From SAR86 cluster bacterium (lineage in GTDB: Bacteria > Pseudomonadota > Gammaproteobacteria > Magnimaribacterales > D2472), in assembly GCA_029254395.1 (NCBI GenBank), contig JAQWXQ010000065.1, positions 1 to 44,216 of the forward strand: a DNA stretch of 44,216 nucleotides, in the 5' to 3' direction. Position numbers and translations under genes: made by a program. Below the pieces are notes generated by a model that saw only the letters and a list, made by a program, of their open reading frames with translations, did no database searches and was not told the origin of the DNA. Positions 30,574-42,956 of this stretch are shown here, piece after piece (position 1 is the first letter of the stretch; every line of letters starts with the position of its first letter).

Positions 30574-31593
30574 TTATTTTGTATCTTTAGATTTTGCCTT
30601 TGATGCTATATAAGATGATCTTATTTCGCTAATAAGCTCGTCTCTAATTTTTGTATTTTCTTTAAGATATATGCTTGCTTTAACTTTGCCTTGCCCAATA
30701 GTCTCTCCATTTAACTTATAAAAGGCACCTGACTTATCTACTAAACCGAGCTTATGACCAAAATCAAGTATTTCTCCTTCTTGATTAATACCTAAGCCAT
30801 ACATTATTTGAAACTCAGCCTGTTTAAATGGAGGTGAAACTTTATTTTTTACGACTTTTACCCTAGTTTCATTACCCATAACCTCATCACCTTCTTTTAC
30901 TGATCCTATCCTTCTTATATCTAGACGAACAGACGAGTAAAATTTGAGAGCATTTCCACCAGTAGTAGTTTCTGGACTTCCAAACATCACACCAATTTTC
31001 ATTCTAATCTGGTTAATAAATACCACCGTGGCTCCAGATCTTTGTATGTTGCCGGTTATCTTTCTTAGAGCCTGAGACATTAATCTGGCTTGAAGTCCAA
31101 CGTGATGATCACCCATCTCTCCCTCTATTTCTGCTCTTGGAACTAAGGCTGCTACAGAGTCGATTATGACTAAGTCAACACTTTTAGATTTTACTAACAT
31201 GTCAGCAACTTCTAGCGCTTGTTCACCGGTATCTGGTTGTGATAACAACAGCTCATCCACATTGACTCCAAGTTTTTCAGCATATTGCGGATCTAAAGCA
31301 TGTTCTGCATCAATAAATGCACAAGTACCACCTGCTTTCTGACACTGAGCTATTATTTGAAGTGTTAAAGTTGTTTTACCAGAAGATTCTGGTCCGTATA
31401 TTTCAGTAACTCTTCCTTTTGGAATCCCGCCAATGCCAAGGGCAATGTCTAAACCTAATGATCCTGTTGAGATTGATGGTATATCTACAAGCTCTTTATC
31501 GCCCATCCTCATAACAGTTCCTTTCCCAAACTGACTGTCTATGTCAGCCAAAGTTTCCTTTAATGATTTTTTTGTGTCTTTTAATTTAGCCAT
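30574..31593 (-). CDS. recA: Recombinase RecA
   Basis: [15 protein letters not shown] Walker [38 protein letters not shown]. Confidence 0.99.
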   Translation of the reverse strand: MAKLKDTKKSLKETLADIDSQFGKGTVMRMGDKELVDIPSISTGSLGLDIALGIGGIPKGRVTEIYGPESSGKTTLTLQIIAQCQKAGGTCAFIDAEHALDPQYAEKLGVNVDELLLSQPDTGEQALEVADMLVKSKSVDLVIIDSVAALVPRAEIEGEMGDHHVGLQARLMSQALRKITGNIQRSGATVVFINQIRMKIGVMFGSPETTTGGNALKFYSSVRLDIRRIGSVKEGDEVMGNETRVKVVKNKVSPPFKQAEFQIMYGLGINQEGEILDFGHKLGLVDKSGAFYKLNGETIGQGKVKASIYLKENTKIRDELISEIRSSYIASKAKSKDTK

Positions 31594-31604
31594 TTATTAC
31601 TCCT

Positions 31605-31624
31605 TACTGTATATATATACAGTA
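31605..31624 (-). promoter_or_regulatory. LexA/SOS box upstream of recA
   Basis: Perfect 20-bp palindrome TACTGTATATATATACAGTA containing CTGT-N8-ACAG, adjacent to the AAGGAG SD of recA. Confidence 0.93.
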
Positions 31625-31682
31625 TAAACTTTTATTTAAAATAAATACAACTTTAATTAAAATTATATATATTTTTTATGTT

Positions 31683-31720
31683 TAATAACTTAAAGTCTTT
31701 TTTTTAATTTTAAGTTATTA
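31683..31720. repeat. 12-bp perfect inverted repeat upstream of fdxA
   Basis: TAATAACTTAAA (31683-31694) / TTTAAGTTATTA (31709-31720). Confidence 0.8.
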
Positions 31721-31729
31721 TTTTATCTT

Positions 31730-32053
31730 ATGACATTTGTAGTTACTGAGTCTTGTATAAAGTGCAAATACACTGATTGTGTAGAGGTTTGTCCAGTTGA
31801 TTGTTTTTATGAAGGCCCAGAATTTTTGGTCATCCATCCAGATGAATGTATTGATTGTGCTCTTTGCGAACCAGAATGCCCTATTGATGCAATTCTGTCT
31901 GAAGATGAGCTACCAGATGATCAAATAGAGTTTATTGAAATTAACGCTAGGCTCTCAGAGGTTTATGAAAATATTGTTGAGGCCAAGGACCCCCTTCCAG
32001 ATGCAAAAAAATTTGAGACAGTAGAAAATAAACGAGATTTTCTAGATTTATAG
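31730..32053 (+). CDS. fdxA: 7Fe ferredoxin FdxA
   Basis: [55 protein letters not shown]. Confidence 0.96.
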   Translation: MTFVVTESCIKCKYTDCVEVCPVDCFYEGPEFLVIHPDECIDCALCEPECPIDAILSEDELPDDQIEFIEINARLSEVYENIVEAKDPLPDAKKFETVENKRDFLDL

Positions 32054-32788
32054 ATTTTCAAATGGGAATATTAATATTCCACTTAATAAAATTAATGCTG
32101 TAAAAAAAGTCATGATCTCTTTTTTTCTAATTTCCAGCAATGAATTTAGTAATTTTGGCATTGTAATCAAAGAAATTAAGCAGCCAAATGCAAATGGAAT
32201 AATTATTGAAAAATTAAGCATTGCTATAGATCCTATAATAATCTCATAAACTCCAAATGATAATAAAATTGCGCTTCCTGATATGCCTGGTAAAAGAAAA
32301 AATGTGAAGGCAATAAAACCCGTTAAAAAGATATAACCATTTGAAATATTTCCCGGAGAAATGCTGATTTCTTTTAAAGTCAATGCCAATAAAATCCCAG
32401 CAAAGAAATAAATATCAAATTTAAAGTTGTTATCAAATTCAGCTCTTACCCTCATCCCTATAATTACAGCAACGAGACACATTAAAATACTTATAAAAAC
32501 CAAAAAATATTCTGTATAAGATGTGTACAAAACAAGTATCAACTTTGATGCGAGAATTACACTAATCATCATGGAGGCTAGAAAAGGAACTATTAAATCT
32601 AGGAAGAATATTTTATTTAATTTTTTAATATCCCAAGTTAGATTAGAAAGCCGAAGATTAGAAAGAAATAGAATGAACTTATCATAAACATTAAAGGCAA
32701 GTGCAATCGTAGAACCTGATACACCTGGAAGTAATTCAGCGATACCTACAAAAAAACCTGAAACAATAAATCTTAGCCTTTCGTTCAA
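32048..32788 (-). CDS. DUF368 membrane protein (PopT-type undecaprenyl-phosphate translocase candidate)
   Basis: [29 protein letters not shown] and [20 protein letters not shown] internal repeat. Confidence 0.88.
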   Translation of the reverse strand: MNERLRFIVSGFFVGIAELLPGVSGSTIALAFNVYDKFILFLSNLRLSNLTWDIKKLNKIFFLDLIVPFLASMMISVILASKLILVLYTSYTEYFLVFISILMCLVAVIIGMRVRAEFDNNFKFDIYFFAGILLALTLKEISISPGNISNGYIFLTGFIAFTFFLLPGISGSAILLSFGVYEIIIGSIAMLNFSIIIPFAFGCLISLITMPKLLNSLLEIRKKEIMTFFTALILLSGILIFPFENL

Positions 32789-33468
32789 GAATCTAACCCA
32801 TCTTCAGACTTACCTGGGAGCATTGGTACAAATGAAACATCATCATACAAATCTTGCTCAACTTCATTGCTGGATATTTTATTAATAACATTTAACTTTT
32901 GTGATTTTGAATTACCGACAGGTATAACTATTTTTGCTGATACATTTAAACTATCAACCAGCTCATGAGGGTACTCCCTTGGTGCAGCAGCACAAATAAC
33001 ACCATCATATTTTATCGTATTGTCCCAGTCCTCAAAACCATCTCCATATATTAATTCTACATTTCTAATTTTTAGTTCATTTAAGTTTTCTCTAGCCTTA
33101 TTAACCAAAGGTTTGATTCTTTCTATGGAGTAAATATTTTCACAAAAATATGATAGTACAGCTGTCTGGTATCCACACCCTGTTCCAAGCTCCAAAACAT
33201 TATTTAGAATTTTTCCTCTAGCTTTTGTGTGCGATATTAAAAGTTCAGTCATTTTTGCAACAATATATGGTTGAGATATAGTTTGTTTATACCCAATGGT
33301 CAATGATCTATTTTCATATGCCCTAGACCACAAAGCTTCATCTATAAATATATGTCTTGGTACTTGCGAAATTGCATCTAGAACCCTGAAATCTTTAATA
33401 CCCATATTAAGAAGGTTTTCTATCATCTCTTCTCTAACTCTTCTGAATGTAAAGCCTGAATTAATCAT
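32785..33468 (-). CDS. pcm: Protein-L-isoaspartate O-methyltransferase
   Basis: VPRHIFIDEALWSRAYENRSLTIGYKQTISQPYIVAKMTELL, VLELGTGCGYQTAVL. Confidence 0.96.
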   Translation of the reverse strand: MINSGFTFRRVREEMIENLLNMGIKDFRVLDAISQVPRHIFIDEALWSRAYENRSLTIGYKQTISQPYIVAKMTELLISHTKARGKILNNVLELGTGCGYQTAVLSYFCENIYSIERIKPLVNKARENLNELKIRNVELIYGDGFEDWDNTIKYDGVICAAAPREYPHELVDSLNVSAKIVIPVGNSKSQKLNVINKISSNEVEQDLYDDVSFVPMLPGKSEDGLDS

Positions 33469-34205
33469 AAAAACTTTTTAAAATTCTCTGAAAGATTATT
33501 ATTTACAAGGTCGTAGTCCAAAATTGAAATAGATACATACCCGTCTTCAATTGCTTTAGCATCTGTTAGATGATCTTCTTGAATGGGCTCCCCTGATAGA
33601 TTGTATCTATATTTGGTAATGGTATCAGAGGATTTAACTGATAGTGGTTTGCTGGGAATACCATTTACTGCAAGGGTGGTGATTTTAATTCCTTTAAAAT
33701 CATCTTCACAAATATCAGGTAAGTTGACATTAAAAACCTTACCTTCATACCCTTTTGAAGAATTTACTATTAAATCAATAATTTCTGCTGATTTTTTTGC
33801 AATATAGCTTTTGTCTTTGCAATCATATGATGCTACTGATAATGCAATTGGAGGATATTTGAGCTTTCTACCTCCAATGGCTGCGCCAACAGTTCCAGAA
33901 TATAAAACATTATTTCCGATGTTAGCTCCATGATTAATTCCTGAAATAACAATATCAAACTCAAAATCAACCATGCCTAATAATCCAAAATAAGCACAGT
34001 CAGCTGGCGTTCCATCTACAGAATAAATTTTGTCACTAACCTTTTCAATTTCAGTTTCTTTTAAAAAAGATATTGCAGCGCTCATGCCACTACAATTATT
34101 TTTTGGAGCTATCATCCAGACCTCGTGATCTTTAACAAGCTCTTGATATAGACAATTGATATTCTCTGCTTTGTATCCATCATCATTAGTAAGTAGTATT
34201 TTCAT
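33465..34205 (-). CDS. surE: 5'/3'-nucleotidase SurE
   Basis: MKILLTNDDGYKAENI, DIVISGINHGANIGNNVLYSGTVGAA. Confidence 0.97.
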   Translation of the reverse strand: MKILLTNDDGYKAENINCLYQELVKDHEVWMIAPKNNCSGMSAAISFLKETEIEKVSDKIYSVDGTPADCAYFGLLGMVDFEFDIVISGINHGANIGNNVLYSGTVGAAIGGRKLKYPPIALSVASYDCKDKSYIAKKSAEIIDLIVNSSKGYEGKVFNVNLPDICEDDFKGIKITTLAVNGIPSKPLSVKSSDTITKYRYNLSGEPIQEDHLTDAKAIEDGYVSISILDYDLVNNNLSENFKKFL

Positions 34206-35362
34206 TATTTATCTTTGAGATTTACAAGGGATTGAACAGATATTGCCTTATTTTTTCCAATAATACCAAGCTTTTCTGCTGTAGTTGCCTTTAGCCCTAT
34301 TTTTGATTCAGGGATACCTAAAATTTGACTGAGACTCTTGAGAATATTGTCTCGAAACGGATTAATTTTTGGTTGCTCACAAATAATAGTTGAGTCTATA
34401 TTGTAAATTTCCATACCAATTGATTCAATTTTATTTAGACAAAACTCAATTATTTTTTTACTATCAAGACCTTTATTATTGATATCTTGATCTGAGAAAA
34501 AAATACCTATATCCCCTAGCGCTGAAGCCCCTAAAATTGAGTCAGCAATTGAGTGAAGAAGCACATCACCATCAGAATGGGCAATAATACTATATTCACA
34601 AGGGACCTTAAAACCCCCTAGAGTTATACCATTACCCTCTTGGTATCTATGAACATCAAAGCCAGTTCCTGTTCTTGTATTAAATTTTGACAACAGCTTT
34701 AAGTCGTCTTTGTAGGTAATTTTTATATTTGAGCGAGAGCCAAGAATTCTACTTACATTAAAGCCACTATATTCTAAGGCAAATGACTCATCTGGAACAT
34801 TCACACCATCGGAAATGCACAATTGCAATGATTGTTTTAAATCATGAAAACTGCATACTTGCGGTGTTTGAGCTAAAAAATATTCATTTTTATCAACCGT
34901 TCCTAACTCTTTTGATCTAAGTGAGTCTGAAATTGGAATATACGGGAATGAACCAGAAGATTTGCTTTCCATTAAATTTTCCAATAATTTACTAATAATT
35001 GTGTAAGAAAAATTAGGCCTTGCAGCATCATGGACCAGAACGTAATCATAGCCATTTGCGCATTCATGATTCAAAGCATTATTAACAGATTCTGCTCTTG
35101 AAGAGCCTCCATTTATAAGTTGTATGGTTTTATTTTTATAAAAATTTTGATTTTTAATATACCTATCGCCTTCTGAAATAACAATTATAAGCTTATCAAT
35201 TAATTTTGATTTAAGCAGCTCATTAACAGTGTTTTCAATAACAGAAAGTGCATTCAATTGGGCATATTGTTTTGGTTTTTTTTCACCAAATCTATGGCCT
35301 ATTCCAGCAGCAGGAATAACTGCTAAGATTTTTTTAATTTTCATCATCCTTTTTCTTTTCAA
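34205..35362 (-). CDS. ispDF: Fused IspD-IspF bifunctional MEP-pathway enzyme
   Basis: IspD domain (VIPAAGIGHRFGEKKPKQYAQL, LVHDAARP) joined to IspF domain (RTGTGFDVHRY, HSDGDVLLHSIADSILGASALGDIGIFF, KATTAEKLGIIG). Confidence 0.96.
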   Translation of the reverse strand: MKRKRMMKIKKILAVIPAAGIGHRFGEKKPKQYAQLNALSVIENTVNELLKSKLIDKLIIVISEGDRYIKNQNFYKNKTIQLINGGSSRAESVNNALNHECANGYDYVLVHDAARPNFSYTIISKLLENLMESKSSGSFPYIPISDSLRSKELGTVDKNEYFLAQTPQVCSFHDLKQSLQLCISDGVNVPDESFALEYSGFNVSRILGSRSNIKITYKDDLKLLSKFNTRTGTGFDVHRYQEGNGITLGGFKVPCEYSIIAHSDGDVLLHSIADSILGASALGDIGIFFSDQDINNKGLDSKKIIEFCLNKIESIGMEIYNIDSTIICEQPKINPFRDNILKSLSQILGIPESKIGLKATTAEKLGIIGKNKAISVQSLVNLKDK

Positions 35363-35633
35363 AGATTATGAACTCTTCATCTGGATAGCTTAAACCCAGT
35401 CTCTCTCTAGCAAAGTTTTCAACATGTTCATCGGAACTTTGCGCACTTTGAATTTCAAAAATTAAAATATCATTTTTTGACTTCAACTGATTATTTTTAA
35501 TATGTTGAATGTTGTTATTGCTCACAAGACTTTCTTTGTGTGTATAGCTATTATCACCAAAAAAAATTGAGTAGCCCAGACCAAAAGAAATGGATATTAA
35601 AAGGGCTATGATTAAGTTAATTGCCCTTATCAT
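35334..35633 (-). CDS. ftsB: Cell division protein FtsB
   Basis: Single N-terminal TM and short coiled coil, FARERLGLSYPDEEFIIFE; upstream of ispD, downstream of eno. Confidence 0.87.
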   Translation of the reverse strand: MIRAINLIIALLISISFGLGYSIFFGDNSYTHKESLVSNNNIQHIKNNQLKSKNDILIFEIQSAQSSDEHVENFARERLGLSYPDEEFIIFEKKKDDEN

Positions 35634-36907
35634 TCAGGAAAACTAAAATTATTATTTTCCTCTTCAATCCATAATATGCGATTATATTTTGCCACTCTAT
35701 CAGATCTGCAGGGAGCTCCAGTTTTAATTTGACCAGCACCAAGGCCAATTGCCAGATCAGAAATTGTTGTATCCTCTGTTTCACCTGAACGATGAGATAT
35801 TATCGATTTATAGTTGTTTGAATTTGCTAAATGTATTGTTTCTATGGTCTCTGTAATGGTACCTATTTGATTAAATTTTATTAAAATAGAATTTGCGAGG
35901 CCTTGTTCAATTCCAGTTTTGAAAATATTTTTGTTTGTTACAAAAAGGTCGTCTCCCACAAGTTGGCATTTATGGCCAATTTTATCAGTCAACTCTTTCC
36001 AGCCATCAAAATCGTTTTCATCCATACCATCCTCTATAGATATGATTGGATATTTTTCAACAAGCTCTTCTAAATAAGAAACAAACTCTGATGGTGAAAG
36101 GCTTCTATCTTCACCTTTAAGGTTATATTTTCTTCCATCAAAAAACTCACTTGATGCGCAGTCAAGTGCAAGAAATATATCTTTTCCTGGAACAAGGCCT
36201 GACTGCTTAATTGCATCTAATATTAAAGTCAAAGCCTCTTCGTTAGACTTAAGATTAGGAGCAAAACCACCCTCATCACCAACAGCTGTCGAAAGAGATT
36301 TATTCTTTAGGATGTTTTTTAGATTCCAATATATCTCACTTGACCATCTCATAGCTTCACTAAAATTTGAGGCATTAGACGGGATTATCATAAATTCTTG
36401 AATGTCTATATTATTATCAGCATGCTCACCACCATTAAGAATATTCAACATTGGCATAGGTAGACTCGACTCGACACTTAACCTAGTTATGTCAGAATAT
36501 ACGTCACGAAAATGCTTGTGCAGTGGAATATTTTTTTTCTTTGCAGCGACATGGGAAATAGCTAATGAAACAGCAAGAATAGCATTTGCTCCAATGTTTG
36601 ATTTATCATCCGTGCCATCTAAGTCAATTAGCTTATGATCTATGAGTTTTTGATCTTGAGGGTTTAGATTTTTTAGAAGAGGGTTTATAAAATTATTAAT
36701 ATTATTTACAGCCTTGGTAACCCCTTTTCCCATAAAGGCACTACCACCATCTCTTAGCTCTAGAGCTTCTTTGGTCCCAGTGGATGCTCCACTAGGAACA
36801 ATAGCGCTTGCCTCTATTCCACAACTAAGTATTACTTTGCATGATACTGTTGGGAGGCCCCTAGAATCTAAGACTTGAATAGCTTTTATAGAATTAATCG
36901 TGCTCAT
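35630..36907 (-). CDS. eno: Enolase
   Basis: QVLDSRGLPTVSCKV, VGDDLFVTNKNIF, SHRSGETEDTTISDLAIGLGAGQIKTGAPCRSDRVAKYN. Confidence 0.98.
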   Translation of the reverse strand: MSTINSIKAIQVLDSRGLPTVSCKVILSCGIEASAIVPSGASTGTKEALELRDGGSAFMGKGVTKAVNNINNFINPLLKNLNPQDQKLIDHKLIDLDGTDDKSNIGANAILAVSLAISHVAAKKKNIPLHKHFRDVYSDITRLSVESSLPMPMLNILNGGEHADNNIDIQEFMIIPSNASNFSEAMRWSSEIYWNLKNILKNKSLSTAVGDEGGFAPNLKSNEEALTLILDAIKQSGLVPGKDIFLALDCASSEFFDGRKYNLKGEDRSLSPSEFVSYLEELVEKYPIISIEDGMDENDFDGWKELTDKIGHKCQLVGDDLFVTNKNIFKTGIEQGLANSILIKFNQIGTITETIETIHLANSNNYKSIISHRSGETEDTTISDLAIGLGAGQIKTGAPCRSDRVAKYNRILWIEEENNNFSFPE

Positions 36908-36912
36908 AATTA

Positions 36913-37751
36913 CTATTTAAGATTTAGATTTTCTTGATCTTTTATAAAAACATCAAGGTCCTTAATTTGCTTTAAAAAAGGTTCTATCATATCTAATTTT
37001 AATGCACACGGGCCGTCACATTTAGCATTATCTGGATCAGGATGTGCTTCCAGAAATAGCCCAGCTATACCTTGCGATATACCAGCTTTTGCAAGGCTCA
37101 AAAGATATTCACGCCTTCCACCAGCAGCATTTCCCAGACCACCAGGAAGCTGCAATGAATGTGTGACATCAAAAAAAACAGGTTTATCGAGATTTTTAAG
37201 AATTTGGAAATTCAAAGTGTCTACAATTAAATTATTATATCCAAATGAATTTCCTCTTTCACATAATGTAATTTTATTATTACCAGCTGACGCACATTTT
37301 TCTATTATGTTTTTCATCTCTGGAGCAGATAAGAACTGCGGCTTCTTGAATTGTATAATTGAATTAGTTTTAGCTGCAGCAGAAACTAGATCCGTTTGCC
37401 GAGCTAGGAAGGCTGGTATTTGTACTATCTCGCAAATTTCGCTTACTGGAGTAGCTTGATCAGGCTCGTGGATATCAGTAATAACAGGAATATCAAAGGT
37501 TTCCTTCACTTCTTGAAGTATTTTTAAGCCCTCGTCCATTCCGGGGCCTCTAAAAGAGTTTATCGAGCTTCTATTTGCCTTATCAAAAGATGCTTTAAAG
37601 ATATAGTTTATTTGCATTGATTCAGATACTTTTGCAAATTTTTCAGCGATTTTCATCGCAAGATCCCTGGATTCAAGAACATTCATTCCACCCATTAAGG
37701 TTAAATTTCCTTCATTTGATATTTCAAAATTTCTTAGTTTTAAATTATTCA

Positions 37752-37752
<1 letters not shown>
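36913..37752 (-). CDS. kdsA: 3-deoxy-D-manno-octulosonate 8-phosphate synthase
   Basis: [48 protein letters not shown]. Confidence 0.97.
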
Positions 37753-39380
<1,628 letters not shown>

Positions 39381-39452
39381 TTATCTCAGTTATGATGGGA
39401 TAAAAGAATAACAGATAACAATAGATAGTTAAATGGAAATAATAAAATACGG

Positions 39453-40508
39453 TTAATTATGGTATGTTTTTTTTACTCTAGATTTTATTCTTATCATTAG
39501 ATCATAAGATATTAAATCGTTAGGTATTGTAATGTTATTAATGCTTGATTCTGGTGAAAAAATTTCACAATAATCTCCAATTTTGCAATTTGTATGATCA
39601 GAAATATCTACCGTTGTAAGATCCATACTTACCTTACCAAATATTTTTGCTTTCTTTCCATTTACAAGAACTGAAGTTCCATCTTTTATATTTTGTGCTA
39701 AGCCATCTGCATAACCAATGTAAACAGTAGCAACGGTCATATCACAAATAGCTGTTGCTCTTCCATCATAACCTACAGAATCACCCTCCTTGATCTTCCT
39801 AATATTTACTATCGGTGATCTCAAGGTCATTGCTGTTTTAAGTTCATGCGTCCCAATATATCCTCCAAAAATACCTATTCCACATCTAACCCAATCATAT
39901 GAGTGATCTGGATAGTTAAATACACAACCTGTATTTGCTATGCTCTTAGAAACTTCTCCAGAAAGTTGATTAAAAACATTGTTAAATCTGGCAAATTGTT
40001 CATTATTACTTTTATTTTTTGGGTTATTAGAAGCAGCTAAATGAGACATAAGGACTATTTTTTTATCTTTTAAATGCTCATTATAAATTTGCAAAAATTC
40101 TTCTTCTTCGAAACCAAGCCTGTTCATTCCAGTATTGATCTTAAACCAAAGATTTTTGTAAAAATTATTTTTTTTGATTAACTCAAATTGCTCTTTATTA
40201 TGAATTACCAGATCGAGATTATGCTTTATTGCAATTTCTAAATCGTCTTCAGAATAGACTCCTGTCATTAAAAGTATTTTTTTATTAGACCTCTCTCTTA
40301 TTCTTATTGCTTCGCCTATTCGAACTGTCCCATACCCATCTACAAAGCAATCTATATGTTTCAATAAATTTTCCATGATGTGGCCATATGCATCAGATTT
40401 TATGACTGCCATAAAATTACTTTTATTTGGTATAAGGGCTTTAAGGTATTTAATGTTCTCTTGAACTATAGATGGATCAATTACTAGCTCAGATCTAAGT
40501 GATGTCAT
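39453..40508 (-). CDS. alr: Alanine racemase
   Basis: FMAVIKSDAYGH (PLP Lys), LWFKINTGMNRLGF, IYGYADGL-like VYIGYADGLAQ. Confidence 0.94.
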   Translation of the reverse strand: MTSLRSELVIDPSIVQENIKYLKALIPNKSNFMAVIKSDAYGHIMENLLKHIDCFVDGYGTVRIGEAIRIRERSNKKILLMTGVYSEDDLEIAIKHNLDLVIHNKEQFELIKKNNFYKNLWFKINTGMNRLGFEEEEFLQIYNEHLKDKKIVLMSHLAASNNPKNKSNNEQFARFNNVFNQLSGEVSKSIANTGCVFNYPDHSYDWVRCGIGIFGGYIGTHELKTAMTLRSPIVNIRKIKEGDSVGYDGRATAICDMTVATVYIGYADGLAQNIKDGTSVLVNGKKAKIFGKVSMDLTTVDISDHTNCKIGDYCEIFSPESSINNITIPNDLISYDLMIRIKSRVKKTYHN

Positions 40509-41872
40509 TCAAATGAATCATAAAAACCATCATTAGAAAAATTCTCAAATCTTGTGTATTCTTTTAAGAATGTCAAATGAACCGTTCCGATTGGGCCATT
40601 CCTTTGTTTGCCTATGATGATTTCAGCTTTATTGCCTTGCTCTGAGTCCTCATTGTAAACCTCATCTCTATAGATAAACAATATTACATCAGCATCCTGC
40701 TCAATCGCACCAGAGTCTCTTAAGTCAGCCATTATTGGCCTTTTGTTTGGGCGCTGCTCAACAGCACGATTTAACTGAGAGAGTGCAATAACAGGAACAT
40801 TGAGTTCTTTGGCGAGAGACTTTAAAGCTCTTGAGATCTCTGATATTTGATTAACACGATTCTCGGCAGACGTTGGAAGCTGCATCAACTGAAGATAGTC
40901 AACAACTATTAATGACAACCCTCCTTCAGATCTAGCAAGTCTTCTAGCTTTTGCTCTTAGCTCCATTGGGCTTAGCAATGAGCTATCATCAATCCATAAA
41001 GGTAAATTTTTTAACCTCTCTCCTTCTTGCAAGAGTATTTTAAGCTGATCATCGCGTAACATACCTGACCTAACATTTTGTTGGTCAAGCTTGCACATAC
41101 CAGATAACATCCTGGTTGTTAGAGATTCGCCTGGCATTTCTAAACTAAAAATAAGGACAGCACCATCTGAATCATCATTAACTAAAACATTTTCTGCAAT
41201 ATTCATAGCAAACGATGTTTTACCCATACTTGGTCTACCGGCAACAATGATTAGGTCTCCATCTTGTATGCCTTGGAGCTTTTTATCAAGATCTTTAAAC
41301 CCTGAAGAAGAGCCTATAAGTCCACCCTTTTTATTAGAAAGCTCATGCAGTCTATCCATGGTCGATGGAATAAGCTCTTTCATAGATTGCAAAGAAGAAT
41401 CATTTTGGCTTGTCTCATCATTGAGCGCAAATATTAATCTTTCCGCATGATCTAATAGCGCTTCTCCATTTTGACCTTGTGGATTGTTAATGAGTTCAGT
41501 AATTTCTGAATTTGCATGCATCAATTTTCTAGAAATTGATCGTTGTCTAATTATCTCTGCATATGCTTCGAGGTTTGCAGCTGAAGGTGTGGATGTTGCT
41601 AATTCTATTAGGTAGTTTTTACCACCTACTCTATTTAAGTTATTACTATTATCAAGTTTCTCTGAAACAGTTAATGGATCTAAAGGTTTGTTTTCATTAA
41701 CAAGCTCAGCCATGGATTCAAATATGATTTGATGATCCTTACCCTGGAAATCAACTTCAGTTATAACTTGTATTACGGTGTCGAACCTATGAGTTTCAAG
41801 CATTAGGCCGCCAAGAACTGCTCTTTCAGCCTCTCTAGCTTGATTGTTTTGATCTATTGGTGTCTCTGTCAT
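40505..41872 (-). CDS. dnaB: Replicative DNA helicase DnaB
   Basis: EAERAVLGGLML, LIIVAGRPSMGKTSFAMNIAENV, LIVVDYLQLM, DADVILFIYRDEVYN. Confidence 0.98.
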   Translation of the reverse strand: MTETPIDQNNQAREAERAVLGGLMLETHRFDTVIQVITEVDFQGKDHQIIFESMAELVNENKPLDPLTVSEKLDNSNNLNRVGGKNYLIELATSTPSAANLEAYAEIIRQRSISRKLMHANSEITELINNPQGQNGEALLDHAERLIFALNDETSQNDSSLQSMKELIPSTMDRLHELSNKKGGLIGSSSGFKDLDKKLQGIQDGDLIIVAGRPSMGKTSFAMNIAENVLVNDDSDGAVLIFSLEMPGESLTTRMLSGMCKLDQQNVRSGMLRDDQLKILLQEGERLKNLPLWIDDSSLLSPMELRAKARRLARSEGGLSLIVVDYLQLMQLPTSAENRVNQISEISRALKSLAKELNVPVIALSQLNRAVEQRPNKRPIMADLRDSGAIEQDADVILFIYRDEVYNEDSEQGNKAEIIIGKQRNGPIGTVHLTFLKEYTRFENFSNDGFYDSFE

Positions 41873-41910
41873 AAGAATATGATTTTTACATCATATTTTA
41901 AAATAAACAA

Positions 41911-42357
41911 CTATTCAGCTAATACTTTAACCACTACGTTTGCAGAAACCTCTGGATGAACGCTTATTGTAATATTATGATCGCCTTGTTCTTTAATGGG
42001 TCCATCAGGAAGTTGCACTTCACTTTTATCTATTTCAACACCGTTATTTGTGAAAGCCTCAGCTATTTCTCTAGTACCAACCGAGCCGTATAATGCTCCC
42101 TCTTCCGTTACCGGAACAAGTATTTCACAAGAAGAGCCTTCAATAGATTCTGATCTAGCCGTTGCTTGTGTAAGTTGATCGGCTGAAGCTGCTGCTAATT
42201 CTTCTTTTTTGGATTCTACTTCTTCGATATTCCTATCACTTGCAAATGCAGCTTTTTTTTGCGGTATTAAGAAATTTCTTGCATAGCCTGAGTTTACCTC
42301 AACTATATCTCCTATCTCGCCAAGTCTTTGAATTTTATCTAATAGTATTATTTTCAT
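41911..42357 (-). CDS. rplI: 50S ribosomal protein L9
   Basis: MKIILLDKIQRLGEIGDIVEVNSGYARNFLIPQKKAAFA. Confidence 0.98.
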   Translation of the reverse strand: MKIILLDKIQRLGEIGDIVEVNSGYARNFLIPQKKAAFASDRNIEEVESKKEELAAASADQLTQATARSESIEGSSCEILVPVTEEGALYGSVGTREIAEAFTNNGVEIDKSEVQLPDGPIKEQGDHNITISVHPEVSANVVVKVLAE

Positions 42358-42366
42358 TATATTCTC

Positions 42367-42561
42367 TTATTGATGCATATCAGTGTAAGGCAAGAGAGCC
42401 AAAAATCTAGCTATCTTAACGGATTTAGTAACCTTTCTTTGGTTAGAAGCTGTAATTCCTGTAACCCTTGCTGGCATTATTTTTCCAGTTTCAGTTATGA
42501 ACTGTTTAAGTAGGTCAGTATTTTTATAATCGAATTTTTTTGGTAGATCAAATTTACTCAT
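42367..42561 (-). CDS. rpsR: 30S ribosomal protein S18
   Basis: [50 protein letters not shown]. Confidence 0.97.
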   Translation of the reverse strand: MSKFDLPKKFDYKNTDLLKQFITETGKIMPARVTGITASNQRKVTKSVKIARFLALLPYTDMHQ

Positions 42562-42956
42562 TACTTTACTCCTCTATTTGTTTTTTCAGCAGAATCCTTT
42601 CTTTGAGATGTCTCATTAATATCTGATCTTTTATTTTTAGACTCAACCATCAGAACTGATTCTTCCTCAGAATGATTGCTAACAACTAAAATGATATGAC
42701 GAATAATTGATTCGTTATATTTAATTTTTGTTTCTATTTCTATCAGTTTACTTGGATCACCCTCAAGATTCATTAATAAATAATGACCCTTGTTATGGTT
42801 ATTGATGGAGTATGCAAGTTGACGTCTACCAATATCTTCAAGCTTAGTAACTTTGAAAGAATTTTCAGATAAAAGTTGATTGAACTCGTTTTTGAAATCT
42901 TCTACTTTAGATGATAGATTTGGATTTAATATCAGGACAGCTTCGTATTTTTTCAT
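42561..42956 (-). CDS. rpsF: 30S ribosomal protein S6
   Basis: [47 protein letters not shown]. Confidence 0.97.
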   Translation of the reverse strand: MKKYEAVLILNPNLSSKVEDFKNEFNQLLSENSFKVTKLEDIGRRQLAYSINNHNKGHYLLMNLEGDPSKLIEIETKIKYNESIIRHIILVVSNHSEEESVLMVESKNKRSDINETSQRKDSAEKTNRGVK

